DNA from: Sipunculus nudus
Lineage: Eukaryota; Annelida; Sipuncula; Golfingiida; Sipunculidae
Length of the DNA: 64,000 bases
Assembly (NCBI GenBank): GCA_026874595.1
Contig: CM049307.1
Location: 51,335,370-51,399,369 of the forward strand
Reading direction: 5' to 3'
The translations under genes were made by a program, and so were the position numbers. A model generated the notes under the pieces. The model had not been told where the DNA came from, did no database searches, and saw nothing but the letters and a program-made list of their open reading frames with translations. Below are positions 23,459-35,589 of the stretch, piece after piece. How positions within the stretch are numbered: the first letter of the stretch is position 1; each line of letters begins with the position of its first letter.

Positions 23459-23630
23459 CATAAAGCACAGAATACGTGTACTTTTGTATCAAATGACGGT
23501 CTATAATGTCTGCGATCTCGGTTTCTTGTGTTGACTCAAGCGCTCGCAATATGGAATGCAGATCCATGTGAGTGAAGTCAAAACCTCTCTCTGGCCATTG
23601 TTTTAACAGGTGAGTGGAATCGAAATGCAT
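23459..23630 (-). CDS. Candidate coding exon, unknown protein
   Basis: The minus strand is open from ATG 23630 with balanced, protein-like composition (for example RGFDFTHMDLHSILRALES and TEIADIIDRHLIQKYTYSVL). At its 3' end is TG|GTATGAGT, a strong splice-donor match, with exon end at 23459. The real 5' end may be the ATG or an acceptor such as CAATGGCCAG| before 23590. The next 5' sequence (from about 23642) is an interspersed repeat, so the exon cannot extend much further. I do not recognise the family. The plus strand also carries CAG|GTGAGT nearby, so the strand is not certain. Confidence 0.35.
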
Positions 23631-23641
23631 GGAATACCCTC

Positions 23642-23890
23642 AGGCGCCTCCTGAAAAAGCGTGACATGCGTGGAGGACCATGAGGCACAACATAACCTGA
23701 GGCACCTTATGGGGAAATAATAAAAATATTAATTATTCTGCTAAAGATAATCCAGCAAAAAAAAACAAACTTGTCCTATAGAAGAGCCCACTGACGATTC
23801 GTGTGCCGAATTTGGAAGTCCATATCAGAGCGGAAGTAGGAAAACGGTGGTCTAGAAAAAACACAACTGTGTATTAATTATATAGATAGG
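23642..23890. repeat. Dispersed repeat, copy 1 (others near 34812 and 37255)
   Basis: It shares GGCGCCTCCTGAAAAAGCGTGACA, TGGGGAAAT, ACAAACTTGTCCTA.AGAAGAGC, GTGCCGAAT..GGA and GTGGTCTAGAAAAAAC with copies at 34812-34990 and 37255-37510. The end GTATTAATTATAT.GA is common to all three. Class unknown. Confidence 0.75.
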
Positions 23891-26800
23891 CAGTGATTTG
23901 ATTGGAGAACTGTTATCAGGCCCATGATTTCTTTAATGGCTCATATTATCTCAGCTTAAACTGAAACATGCAGGTCGCCACAGTATAGTTTACGATTAAG
24001 TCAGTTCCAATATGTTGTGAGGTCCTATTTGGAAGAGAAGTCATGTCGGGCTGCATTGGGTTACCGACCTTGTTGTCTTCATAGTGGGCCGATTTTAATT
24101 GACCGATATGCACACTACAACAGAATCACTTCATTGTTTACCTGTTCTCATGTCACGCAGGTGTCAGCGTCTAATTGAAAAGATGAGGGGTCCAGGGAGG
24201 CATCCCCCCATCTGGGAGACCTCGAATCACCCAGGTCACCTGTAGTAAATGCACGATAAGACCGCAGGAGGGTAAAGATTTCTGTTGGATAGGGCGTCGA
24301 ACTTTTGAGCCTAGGGTCAATGACTTAAGCCCCGCCTCAGCGATTCTCAACGGTACAAATGGTGAATGGCCCGGTCATTTTACATTTACCCCTAACCCCT
24401 AAAAAATGCGTTTTAACGTTTGTTTTTGGTATTATTGAACACCGGGAATAGCATTCTAAAAACCTAAGAAAATGGGACTTCCGGTAGTTTGTTATTCAAG
24501 ATAGCGTCAACGATGGCCGAAAAAAAGTAGCTAAAAATTATATTTTATTAATATAAACTTATTAATTTTACATGGATTGTACAACTAGTTATTATTACTA
24601 ATCGCGACTCTCTCCATGGCTCAGATTGTGGCGTCCGGTAGACTTTAGAGGTGGAGGAAACTGGAGAACGCGGAGAAATCTTGTTTTGTCGACTGTCCAG
24701 GCTCCCAAATCCTTAGGCCTTATCAGAATTTTTCACAACCAAAATTACCCTAAGATCATTAATATATACACAGAGGAAGCCAGAAATCACATAAAGTCTT
24801 TTTCAAAAAGTGAGTGGGCAACTGTAATGCCCAAGCGGTACTCATGCAGCAAAAATGGAGGTATAGTGAAGCCCTGCGGAAGTAGAGAAGTCAACTCTCA
24901 GAGGAATACCCAGTTATGATATTCCTAGCTGCATACATGGCTTACACATGAATGGAATGTCACTTAATGTTACAAATTAACTATATCCTCTGGACGTGAA
25001 CGACATACTTAATTATATACCATGTATAAAACTAGAAACTTGCTTTCAAATGCAAGTCTCCACCATGGTTGCGTTCACCTATTCGGCTCATATTCCGAGG
25101 TTCATTCGTGCATAAGTGACAGTACGTTTCTAAATATCATTTGATGATGTTTCAGAATCCCAATCATTTTGCGGATTTACATCTTTTTCTAATCGATTCT
25201 TCATTATTTGTCATCATGGTGGCACTCTGTCTTGCATATTTCTTTCCTGAAAAACCTTAGCTTGCCATTTTTTTTTTCAAATGCACCCACCTTTATATGT
25301 TTATATATTCGGCTTATTACAATAAGTAAGGTAACATCATAGCCCATTGTTAGCCAGACCCTTGTAAATTATTGGTTCCTCACTAAGAGACAAAAAGTAT
25401 TTGTTGCACAGCCTGTCGTTTTCTTGTTTCCAATTTAAGACCCCTTTTTTGCTTGAAATACACAAACCACGTTTTATTATATAGGTAGAACGAGATAGCT
25501 ACTATGCCATTGACTGGGGTAAATTTTGGAAGTTCGATGCAATTTTTAAACTATTATTTTGTTGTCCTAATGATTTAGAAAAGGGAAAAAATGGGATCGG
25601 TTGGAATATTGAAAAAAAAGTTGACATTCAAATGTTCTCCTAAAGCCGTTTACACATACACATGCATGGGTATAGAAATCAGAAAAAAAACTTGCTCATG
25701 ATGAAAAAAAAGTAAGTCACTAATACGCGCATTGTCGAATTTTCATTATTTTTTTTACAATGAGTATATCATTTTCGGTCTTATTATTTCATATATTTCA
25801 AAGATCTAGACATAATTGAAAATGAAAATATGCGCACAATCTATCATTGCCTATTCAAATTGACATGGTATTGCCTGCATTACATGAAATTAATAGATAA
25901 ATATTTATTACTCTGCATGTCCGGAGGAAAATATTGCTTCATGTTAATTTTGAATTGTGATAAGCTAACTCGATAAACTGTGAAATGAACTTGAACTAAA
26001 AAAATGAGGTTTTAAGAGCATGAGAAAGAAGTAATAAGTAGCAATCTATTTTATGGTTTACCTATATTTACTATTTAATACTTTGTTTCATTATTTCCTC
26101 AAATTTTTCCCTAATCATCAACTGTTATGAATTATTGTAATAAATTCTATGGAAATCTCTTAACCCTGTTTTAGGTAAATATGTTTTAAAGGAGAGGCCA
26201 GCTGTAAATATGATGTTAATCTATATATCCCATTTAAGGGAGTCAAAATTTTACTGTCATATAATACTTCATATTAAGCACGAAGATTCTCTCCATTTTC
26301 TGGGTCCCACGTGGCTGAATCTATAGCAACTGTGTACGATAAATTCCTTTATGATATTTAAATTCTTCATTACACGCAATACTTCTATTTTTACACGAAC
26401 ATGGATTATGTAGGTTAAGTGACTTATAATAGTTATGATACAGAAGTGCCCTTTAGTATGTAAGCACATTCAGTCCATAGGAGAAAATCTATTACAGGTA
26501 CATCAGATTTGCGATAATATGTTTATTCTCAGACTGTTAGTTAAACTTGGATGAATATAAAATTTTCTTAGCAAAATCATCCCGGCACATGGACCCAATA
26601 TCTCCAGTTCACCTCTTTTATTCGTTGTTATGGTTCTGCGTGTGAGTAAACAGTCCACCTGTGTTTTTTACCATATCTAGACTGGATGAATAAAACACCG
26701 ATCATGCGAGTACCAGTTTATCCCCAAGAAAAGGGAAGTAAAATGAAAGAAGAAAAACAAAAACAAGGCCTACAAGCCAAATGCGAACCTGTGCATTTGG

Positions 26801-26939
26801 AAATACACCAGGTATAATGCTTCAATGCTGGACCATTACTTTTCATATATATGAACTATGCAAGTACTAAACATTTTGAATAAGAAACAATTACACAAAC
26901 ATCATTGCTGAAATTCTGGCATAGGTGCACACAACACTA
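23891..26939. other. Long AT-rich stretch, nothing recognised
   Basis: Contains a 97-codon plus-strand frame at 24626-24919 without recognisable motifs and otherwise AT-rich DNA with many homopolymer runs. No transposon ends or RNA genes were found. Confidence 0.5.
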
Positions 26940-27150
26940 AAAAGATTGTAGCTGGCACCACCAGCCTTGTATACAACAAAGCTATCAGAGATATATACAT
27001 ACGCCCAATTTCGGACTGATATATCAAACCCCTCCTGAGAAAAACGTGTGCAAAAGTCATGGTAGGTGGCGACACCTGTCTTGTGAGCGAGAGAGCCATC
27101 AAAGACACATAGACAGGTCAAAATATTAGGCCAATACATCAAACTTACCT
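26940..27150. repeat. Two ~115-bp diverged direct units
   Basis: GTAGCTGGCACCACCAGCCTTGT (26948) and GTAGGTGGCGACACCTGTCTTGT (27060) each start a unit with CTATCAGAGATA/GCCATCAAAGACA and a CAATACATCAAAC-like end. The start is a variant of the GGTGGCGCCACC palindrome. Confidence 0.55.
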
Positions 27151-27224
27151 TGAGTCTGATGCATGGGGCTGACCAGGCTTAGGTGAGAAAGGCTGTTGCC
27201 CCGAGTGAACTGTGACAAATTGCT

Positions 27225-27800
27225 TGCTCAGACTACTGCACTGAGTGAACTCATGACCTGCACCTGGCTAGACTGAGTGAACTTTTGACCTGTACCTGGC
27301 TGCACTGAGTGAACTCTTGACCTGTTGCCTAATCTGACACAGTTGGCAGTCTGCCAAAGCTATAAATAGAAATGCACTGCACTGAGTAAACTCAAGACCC
27401 ATACCTGGCTGCACAAAGCTATAAATATAATGCAGCTACTGCACTGAGTAAACTCCTGACCCATACCTGGCTGCACTGAGTGAACTCTTGACCTGTTGCC
27501 TAATCTGATACAGTTGGCAGTCTGCCAAAGCTATAAATAGATCCAGACTGACCTCTAGCCTGTTGCCAAATCTGAAATAGTAGCCACACCATTGCATAAG
27601 CTCATGCAGGGGCCTTGCCCTGAGGGGCTTGACACCCATGAAGTGATCACATGTCGCCCATGAGGTGTTCACATGTCACCCATGAGGTGATCATCACATG
27701 CCATGTGCTTGGCTGCACTGATTGAACTCTTGACCAATATCTGGCTACACTGAATGAACTCTTGATCTGTTCCCAAATCTGAAACAGTTGGCAGTTTCTC
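27225..27800. repeat. Tandem repeat field, CACTGAGTGAACTC units with a 171-bp higher order
   Basis: CACTGAGT(G/A)AACTC.TGACC recurs at least seven times. A longer block (GAACTCTTGACCTGTTGCCTAATCTGA.ACAGTTGGCAGTCTGCCAAAGCTATAAATAG) at 27311 repeats at 27482, a period of 171. 27630-27695 holds three 22-25-bp CCCATGA(A/G)GTG.TCACATG units. Confidence 0.85.
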
Positions 27801-27859
27801 AACCTATTTAAAGATACAGATTCAATCTTGGCCTGTTGGTATATCTGTTTACACATACT

Positions 27860-30640
27860 GAAAGACTTTGGCTAAAATTTCTTTTTTTCAAGCCGACATA
27901 TTCATAAACTTTTTATCAAAATATCTAGAATAATAAAAGATGCAGTATTTTCATTGTTAAAGGTCCAATAGTTCTGCCAAAAATCATTCTAGTAAACTTG
28001 AACAAAGGCCACCTAAGAATAATTTTTGTGCAATGTTACAGAAGATATAATTGAAATAATAATTGTGTAGAAGAACACTATTGCAGTCCTCAGTTTGAAA
28101 AAGACATAATAATATGGCCATAAGACCAACTTAAGCTTTTCACAACTCAACCAAAAATCAACAAACTCAGTATATTCTGATATGATTGAAAGAACCGTGT
28201 CCTAGGATAACTCTTTTGAAAAATTGAACAATTCAACTTGACAGTTTCATCATTAAGCTGAAAGAGGCTAAAATTATGAGGTTTTTTTGCCCATAAAAAC
28301 AGGTCAATGTAGGTGGCACCACTAAATCTACAACTTCAAATATGAGTCAGGTGACCAACATTTGCACAATTCCTTGTAATGCTAGCTTCTGTCATTTCTG
28401 AGAGTACTATGTCAGTATGCTTACTTGGCCGAATGACTGTTCAAATTTGTGTAACTCCACTAAAATTCATCAAATGCAAACCATTTGAACAAACTTGAGA
28501 GGGCTTGCCTCTGGGGTCATTTATGTAAAATATTAAACAATTTGGCTGGACCGTCTACAAGAAGACGACTTTTAAAATATTGTCAGCTTTTTCCTTATAA
28601 AATCTAAGTAAATGCAGATAGCAAAAGAATGAGCTGAATCCCACAAAATTTGATATGTGACAGATTATTGCATAAAATCTGGGAATGGTAGCTCTTGCTA
28701 TTCCTGAGAAATTATGGATTAATGTACAGATGACTAATGACCCCTGTACAAAAATAGGTCAATTCAGGTGGTGCCACCAATGCCTGAATTTCATATATGA
28801 CTCATGTGACCAACACTGGCAAAAAATTTGGTGATGATAGCTCTGGCTGTCAATTCAGGTGGTGCCACCAATAACTGAATTTCATATATGACTCATGTGA
28901 CCAACACTGGCAAAAAATTTGGTGATGATAGCTCTGGCTGTTTCTGAGACTGTCATTTTAGTATGCTTTTTTGGACAGATGACTAAGTTCAACTTCCTGA
29001 ACAAAATTGAGGGAGATGGTATAAAAGATTATTTCTGTTAAAATATTGAACAATTTGGCTTGAGTGTTTCGGAGGAGTTTTTTTAGCTTTTTATCTATAA
29101 AATTTGAGAAATTTTCAGATGGCTAATTTTTTGCATTAAATTTCATGATGCTAGCTCCAATCATTTTCAAAATAGTATGGGTAAACGTACAGAAGACAAA
29201 TGCCGCCACACCATCGCATTAGTTCACAGGTTCACTAAAAATTAATACAGTTGCATATTGAATGCAAAATTGTAATACAGATACATCTCACTGATGGCAA
29301 AATCTTGAATTAATTTGACTATGGATACCAATTATTTATAATCCATGTACAGCCGTCTTTATATACCCACAGAGAGCTGTATAGCTGTAATTGTAAACAT
29401 TGCCTGGCATGAGGAATATCTAAAAATCATAAATCTACATTTTTAAAAGCTTTTAAAAAACATTCTTGTCAATATTAACCATAGATAACCTGAAATCTAA
29501 ATGTCTAGAGGCATGATGTAATAAATGCTGATAAACTGGTGCCAGTCTAGATGTATCTAGATGTATCTGTGTATCTGCTTTACACAGCTAACATATATGG
29601 TAAAATGACCCAATTGAACCTTTACAATTCAGCCAAAATTCATTCTTTGGAACCATAAAAGACAATTATTATAAGAATTATTCAGGGCATTATTCTTGTA
29701 AAATATTAAACAAATTGGCCCCAGTAGGGTCAGTCAAAAAAATTTTACAGGTTTATCACTCAAATGGGAAAAAACAGCAAAATAGATAAGTTAAGCTTCC
29801 CATAACTCAGCCAAAAATCACTGAAGCAAAACCATTTGAACAAACTTGAATTATCAACATCTAAGGATAATTAATGTGTGAGATTTAAGAATTTGGTCCA
29901 GTGGTTTTTGAGGAGCAGATCTTTGTAGCACCTGAGCTAAAATGGGCTGTTACAGCATATGACTAAATTCAGCTTCCCATAACTCAGCTAAAATCACTGA
30001 ACTTAGACCATTTGAACAAATTTCAGAAAGCACTACCCTAGGATCATTTCTCTGCGATATTAAACTATTTGGCTATATGGTTTCAGAGAAGAAGTTTTTT
30101 GTAGCCGTCAGTATGATACGGGCACTGATGACCCCCGTACAAAAAAGGTCGATGCAGGTGGCGCCACCAATACCTCAATTTCAGATATGTCTCATATGAA
30201 CAACATTGGCATATAATTTGTTGATGATAGCTCGAGCCGTTTCTGAGATTGTAATTTTAGTATGCTTTTATGGATAAATGACTAAGTTCAACTTCCTGTA
30301 ACTCAGCCAAAAATCACCGAACTTAAACCATTCGAACAAACTTGAGAAAAATTATTCCAGGAATCATTTCTGTGAAATATTAGACAATTTGGCTGAACAG
30401 TTTCGGAGAAGAAAATTTTTAAAGTTTTTTAGTTTTTTTCCCTTTAAAATCTAAGAAAATGCAGTTAGCCAAAAAAATAAGCAAAATCCGATATAGTTTT
30501 TTAGATGACTAATTTTTTGCATAAAATTTCGTGATGCTACCTCTTGCCGTTTTCAAGATAGTATGGGTTAACGGACGGACGACGGCCGACGGACGCCGGA
30601 CGACGCCACACCATCGCATAAGCTCACAGGTTCGCAAAAA
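27860..30640. repeat. Complex field of diverged tandem repeats (~500-bp units)
   Basis: Blocks recur in order: AACTCAGCCAAAAATCA, ACCATTTGAACAAACTTGA, TATTAAACAATTTGGCT, GTTTC.GAGAAGAA.TTTT, GGTGG(C/T)GCCACCAAT, TGATGATAGCTC. Copies are visible near 28140, 28440, 28980, 29620, 29805, 29975 and 30300. A near-identical 92-bp tandem duplication lies at 28761-28944. The field ends at 30570-30615 with overlapping GACGGACG/GACGCCGGACG motifs and GCCACACCATCGCATAAGCTCACAGG. A shorter version of that tail is at 29205-29235, so there are at least two units. Confidence 0.75.
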
Positions 30641-30737
30641 AGGCAACAGTTTGAAGCTTGGAAATTTTTAATTTGCGAAGTCGCGGTGCTGCCACCAGTT
30701 GGCTTGCCCACTGTTTATGTTTGACACCGCTGATCCC

Positions 30738-30835
30738 GAGCAACAAACGGTGGAACATATTTTCTACTTGTGTACAGGAGCAACAAACGGTGCAAGATAT
30801 TTTCTACTTGTGTGCAGGAGCAACAAGTGGTTTTA
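30738..30835. repeat. 40-bp tandem repeat, ~2.4 copies
   Basis: GAGCAACAAACGGTG...TATTTTCTACTTGTGT begins at 30738, 30778 and 30818, an exact 40-bp spacing with few differences. Confidence 0.9.
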
Positions 30836-31598
30836 TCAATGATATATTGACGTACAGATACCATAATATTTATAGGGGACAACATTATATATCATGCATA
30901 TTAAAAATGCCTGTTATTTGAATAGGCCCCCTTAAAATTCACATGCCAGATCTGATTTTGTATCTGAAACAAGATTGTCGCCGACAGTACACAGGACTCA
31001 AGTTTATGCTTCTGGTACAGTTAAAATGGCCGCTGTCAAAGTGTACATTTTTGTGGTCGCGAAGTTAAATAGGTTTCTAGGCTAAAACAATGGTCGTTCC
31101 TTACCACTGACTATGTGTAGACTATGTACGTTATATAAAAACTGTAATGTTTAGTGTTTCTTAACTATCAATTAATTTATCATGCCACAGGGGAGGGTCG
31201 AAGGCGCCCTGTAGTAACCTGAGTTGGGTATGTTTACTATTAATAAATCACTCTGGATCATCCCGTTCCAACATTTCAATTAAAAACGTGTTCTGTATTA
31301 TATATCAATAAGCTGACAAACGAGCGTCTCACTGTTAAGCCGGCCTCCCATCAACCGAAAGAAATTAAAATAATCGACCGGTGAGTGCCCGCAAACATAC
31401 AGATTGCATCAGCAGAACATCAGATTTGTCCGGTCATTTTTGTTTCTTCTAATTACGTTTTCAGGATGATTGTTGGCGTCTGAAATGATTAAAAGAAGGA
31501 GAGTTTAGTTGTAAATCAACCGATTTCTATCTCAGCTGACTGAAAGTATAGGGAGGCCCTTGAAATGTCTCTATAGAAACCTGCCCTGCAAGGCCCCC
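30836..31598. other. Unassigned DNA
   Basis: No features recognised. Confidence 0.5.
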
Positions 31599-31718
31599 TT
31601 ATTGACACACGGTTTAACAGCGCAAACGTCTATTCTATAACACTCCTGCTAGATGGCAGGACGTTCACCATGTGTCACTAACACCCCTGACGTGACACCC
31701 GATACCGTGTGTCAATAA
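31599..31718. mobile_element. 120-bp inverted-repeat MITE candidate
   Basis: TTATTGACACACGGT at 31599-31613 is the exact reverse complement of ACCGTGTGTCAATAA at 31704-31718. Internal GTGTCAC/GTGACAC add to the fold. No target duplication is obvious. Confidence 0.55.
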
Positions 31719-31975
31719 CGCGAGTTGTATTACTCTAGCAGATCTTAATTACTTTGCATAAGAAATTCGTGGCTTTGGTCTAATCAAGTGTTACCATGCG
31801 AATCCTTTGATCTCTTACACTGGGGCTAGATCGTGATAAAAAGCGGGGCGATGCAAAGCAATAAAACAGTAAAAAAAAGTTTAACACGTAAAAGATAAGT
31901 ACTCTTTTACAGATGTTTGTGTGCAGGGATGTTCTATGTGTTGTTGACATTTGGTTCGTGTAGCACGCATAGCTC

Positions 31976-32155
31976 GTCACCATGACAGCATCGCCTGGCC
32001 GAGCCGGGCCAGCTTACGTGTGAACCCAGATATGTAGAAACACAGCGATGTTTTTTCTAGATGTTTCCTGTAATGCCTGTGTGTATTTTGTATTGTTCTT
32101 TAGATTGTTCGGGAAATAAAAAGTTCTCGGCTTGAGATGAGAAGCTATAAATAGG
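31976..32155 (+). mobile_element. LTR fragment (U3) of the 18924 family, plus orientation
   Basis: CGCCTGGCCGAGC, CGTGTGAACCCA, TTTTTTCTAGATG, ATTGTTCGGGAAAT and TTCTCGGCTTGAG follow in the same order as on the minus strand at 19500-19640. They are followed by TATAAATAGG in the TATA-box position. Both LTR ends are missing. Confidence 0.75.
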
Positions 32156-32156
32156 A

Positions 32157-33138
32157 TTTATTATATGATCTGTTTAAATGACAGACCATGCAATACATAC
32201 AGGATCATTGATCAAGAAGGCTGTGTATACCATGAATGCGGGGATAAGCAGCTTTGCCGCGCGAAATCTCTCTCGGACGCTCTGTTCTGCGTGAACGAGC
32301 GTCGACAATCTGACGTACGAATTTCTGGATATGGAAACGAGAGGATCAAAGCCGGCCCCTGTAACAATTCCTGGCCATTGTCGACTCCTAAACAAACCCG
32401 TCAAAAATGTGCTGGCTGCTGAATATGGACTCTCTCTGTTTAACTTAATAGGAAAATCAAATAATAACAACAAAATTAAATCTTATTATTATACGATCAT
32501 AGTAACTTCTAAAATATCTTATAAAACGATACATAACTTTCAACATTATACACGGATCCCCTCTCCTCTGATCACTCAAAAATCCCACGCGAAGTTTTAG
32601 TACCGGTTTCTTCAATTTTTCTTCCAGTAGAAAACCCTGTATATATACAATGACATTATTATAACAGAAATAAAATATCAGAGTTTTTCCTTTAATAATA
32701 CACAAGACTCATCTTGCAATTCAACTTACATAAAAGCTCATATGTGGTGCTTCATTGATATATAAGTGTATAATTAATTTTTGCTCAAATGTGTCGAAAA
32801 TGAAAATAGACGTAAAAAGAGAACATTATAATGTAGTATAGTAAATGTTTTTAATGATCTGAAAATTGAACCGTTTTAAAGGAGGAAATAAATGTAGTTC
32901 TTGTCCTGCATCATGCGTCGGGTTCATTACTGACAGGCCTGGTTAATTGGAATATGTTTCACACTCCAACGCCATAAATTAATATGTCTTCCATAAACAC
33001 TCGATAAACACAATCATCAAGACTGAAAGACAGCTGCTGCTCGACTTATTCCCCCTCCTCCTCAAAACAAAAAGGTCGAGACAACATAACGCCTGTACGT
33101 AATGAACTTCATCGGTTACCCCTTGGATTATATGTTAC
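32157..33138. repeat. Long dispersed repeat, copy A (part 1)
   Basis: Matches 39205-40210 nearly throughout (TATTATATGATCTGTTTAAA, GCAGCTTTGCCGCGCGAAAT, AATTCCTGGCCATTGTCG, CGATAAACACAATCATCAA, CTTCATCGGTTACCCC) and matches 43141-43840 in its second half. It is interrupted at 33139 by a hAT-type insertion and resumes at 34748. The open frame on the minus strand at 32174-32473 is also partly open in copy B, but differences between copies are mostly amino-acid-changing, so it is not supported as a gene. Confidence 0.85.
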
Positions 33139-34747
33139 CAGGGTTGGGTTTTAGGCTGCCCAAAACCTGTTTTCGGCAGGGCAGAGCCTAAAACCTGCCT
33201 TTAACTGCCTAAAATCGGTTATAACCTGCCTAAAACTGTCTTTAACTGCCTAAAACCTTACTTACCCTCACCTATGACTTGCAGTTTAACTATGTTTAAT
33301 TGTTACACAGCTAAATGCATTACAGAAATATGCTCAACTAATTAAAAGTGGAGAACACTTTATTCAAACTAAACAAATAAACCATGATACAAAAAAGTAC
33401 AACAAATGTATACAACACTACTTCAGGTTTTCCATTGACAGTTTTAGCTTGTATCCTAAAATCATGTTTTGAGGTCTCCCATCTCCATTACTGCCAATTT
33501 ATAAATGAATGCTCTTGCTGTAAGCTTATAACCAGATTCTTTGATTGGCTCTTGATCACAAGGGATTAAATTTTGTGATATATGGGAAAGAAGGTTTTCC
33601 CAAATTCAAAAAGTTGTTCCATTTACACTGATGAATAGTCCTTTATACTGTAGTCTCACTAACATAACATGTATGTTTTGTATGCCTGTATCTTCAAATG
33701 GCAAAAAGCAAAAGATTGATTTAATTAATAATTTTGATAAAATAGATAATTTATGCAAGCCATAAACTAAAAATATGATAATATCTTTTACATTATCAGA
33801 TAATGAACAAGATTTTCACTAGTTGTTTATTTCCTTAGCTAGGTCATCCTTTGTCAAATTTTGAGATTTTGTGCACATACTGATTGTCTATATAATGATG
33901 GAAATGCTCTGTTAACTGTATGATAAGATTGTGAAAATGAACCCTCATGAAACACTATGAGTAAAAAACTGAAAATTGCAAAAAAAAATATATTGCAGTG
34001 AATATGTTGCAAACCACAGAATATTTATAATCACTTTTGGCCCATGTTCAACCTAAAGGCCTGAGAAACCCACATGTCATGGTCAGGGGCCCTGCATGAC
34101 TGCATCACTCAGTAAAAAGTTTGACTCAAGGACAGTTTTCAGGGCAAGGGCTTTGATTGCATCATCCTAGTCATGTATGAAAGTTCACATGAACATCTTC
34201 TATTACACAGTAGTAGGACTTATGACCATTGGGTCTTAATACCCCATCACCCTGATAAACAGTAATTAACTGGTCTTGTCAAGCATGCCTCCCCCCCCCC
34301 CATCTGATACCCTGCCTTACACTAAGTTACAGGAGGCATACTGGAGGCTCTATTACATCATCCCAGGTAGCAGGGCACTCGTTAGCTAACCCAAAGGGTC
34401 CTGATAATGACTTTACATTTGCCAATGAAACTACTAGTATGTGCCACACAAACATGGTCTCATGAAACCTATACAGGCTCTTTGAAGACTACATGATGCC
34501 AGCCAACAGGAAATTGTGCATTACTAGTAATACCTGAAACCTTCCAGAAGCCCAGCAAAGCCTTGTGACTGCATCATCCCAGCCAGTTTGGTAGTTTTAT
34601 AGATCTTTAAGTCAAAAATTTTAACAAAAATAGGTTTTAGGCACTTTTGGTGCCTAAAACCTGCCCAAAACCTGTTTTAGGCGGGGCAGTTTTAACCAGG
34701 TTAAAACCTATGGTTTAAATCTTCCTGCCTAAAACTTGCCAACCCTG
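33139..34747. mobile_element. hAT-type non-autonomous transposon, 1609 bp
   Basis: The ends are CAGGGTTGG (33139-33147) and CCAACCCTG (34739-34747). The flanks are TATGTTAC (33131-33138) and TATGTTGC (34748-34755), an 8-bp target duplication with one change. Related repeats at about 40196 and 43830 preserve the uninterrupted site GGATTATATGTT, proving an insertion. Subterminal regions are dense in TGCCTAAAACC/GGTTTTAGGC motifs on both sides, as expected for transposase binding. The interior has four GCATCATCCCAG-like segments (about 34100-34580) and no transposase frame. An 8-bp duplication and CAGGG ends are hallmarks of the hAT superfamily. Confidence 0.88.
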
Positions 34748-34830
34748 TATGTTGCAATATAAGGTTTAATCGATACCTGAAAACCATTCATACCCTTGAT
34801 CCAGAGTATGTTGGGGAAATATTAAAATTA
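34748..34830. repeat. Long dispersed repeat, copy A (part 2)
   Basis: Continues copy A after the hAT element (AATATAAGGTTT, CATACCCTTGATC.AGAGTATGT) and aligns with 40205-40255 and 43842-43905. Confidence 0.75.
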
Positions 34831-34990
34831 TTAATTGTTCAACTTACTAGGGCATAAGCCCGCAAAACAAAACAAACTTGTCTAGAAGAGCAGACCACCG
34901 ATACGCTGCCGAATCTGGAGAGTCAAATCAGAACGGAAGCAGGTAAACCGTGGTCTAGAAAAAAACAAACTCAGTATCAATTATAAAGAC
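34812..34990. repeat. Dispersed repeat, copy 2 of the 23642 family
   Basis: GGGGAAATATTAAAATTATT, CCGCAAAACAAAACAAACTTGTC, GAAGAGCA.ACCACCGATACG and GTGGTCTAGAAAAAAAC, in the same order as 37329-37506. Confidence 0.75.
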
Positions 34991-35589
34991 TAGCTGCTCC
35001 CGTGGAAAATCCACGGCTCTATCTGATGCATATTTATTAAATGAGCTGATAGGAAGTAAACGACGCATATTTCAATCCTAAGCTTTTTGCAGGAACTTTT
35101 GTCATGTGTTTCACTTATATAATATAAAGATTACTTCTGCTAGAATTCTCAAGAAACTCCCTCCCAAAAAATGTCAACATAGAAAAATTATTCAGTTCGA
35201 GAAAGCATTTAGCAAATAAACCACTTCAGCTTTGGTTCTTTGCATTGTCCTTCAGCAAATTATGCAAATATAATATACAGATTTTGCTGAAAAATTGTAG
35301 AGCGGCAGAGTAAAATTGCATCCCTAATCCATTTCATTTTTGGAAGTAATCCGAATCACCATCATATATTATTTTCCTAAGTGTCATAATCACAATTCCA
35401 CAAAGGATCAATAATAATAAAGGGCTATATCTTTGTCCCCAAGTAGAAGCCGCACATTTCTATGCAGTTGTGCTGCCACTCGCCTGGTGAACCCGTGTTT
35501 CTGAACCATGACAATGTTTTACATGAAACGTGCACGTATGAACGAACGACTGATTAGTAGATTCTGGCGGGGGTTTCAAAAGATTGGGG
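34991..35589. repeat. AT-rich DNA with first copy of a 36033-type repeat
   Basis: 35340-35523 (AATCACCA.CATATATTATTTCCT, AAGTAGAAGCC, CTGCCACTCGC..GGTGAACCCGTG, CATGACAATGTT) corresponds to 36025-36178. The upstream part shows nothing recognisable. Confidence 0.5.

Noticed and set aside
32174-32473. Minus-strand ORF partly shared with 39227-39421
   Set aside because: The two copies share the stop position, but differences between them mostly change amino acids, as expected for non-coding repeat DNA. No family is recognised.
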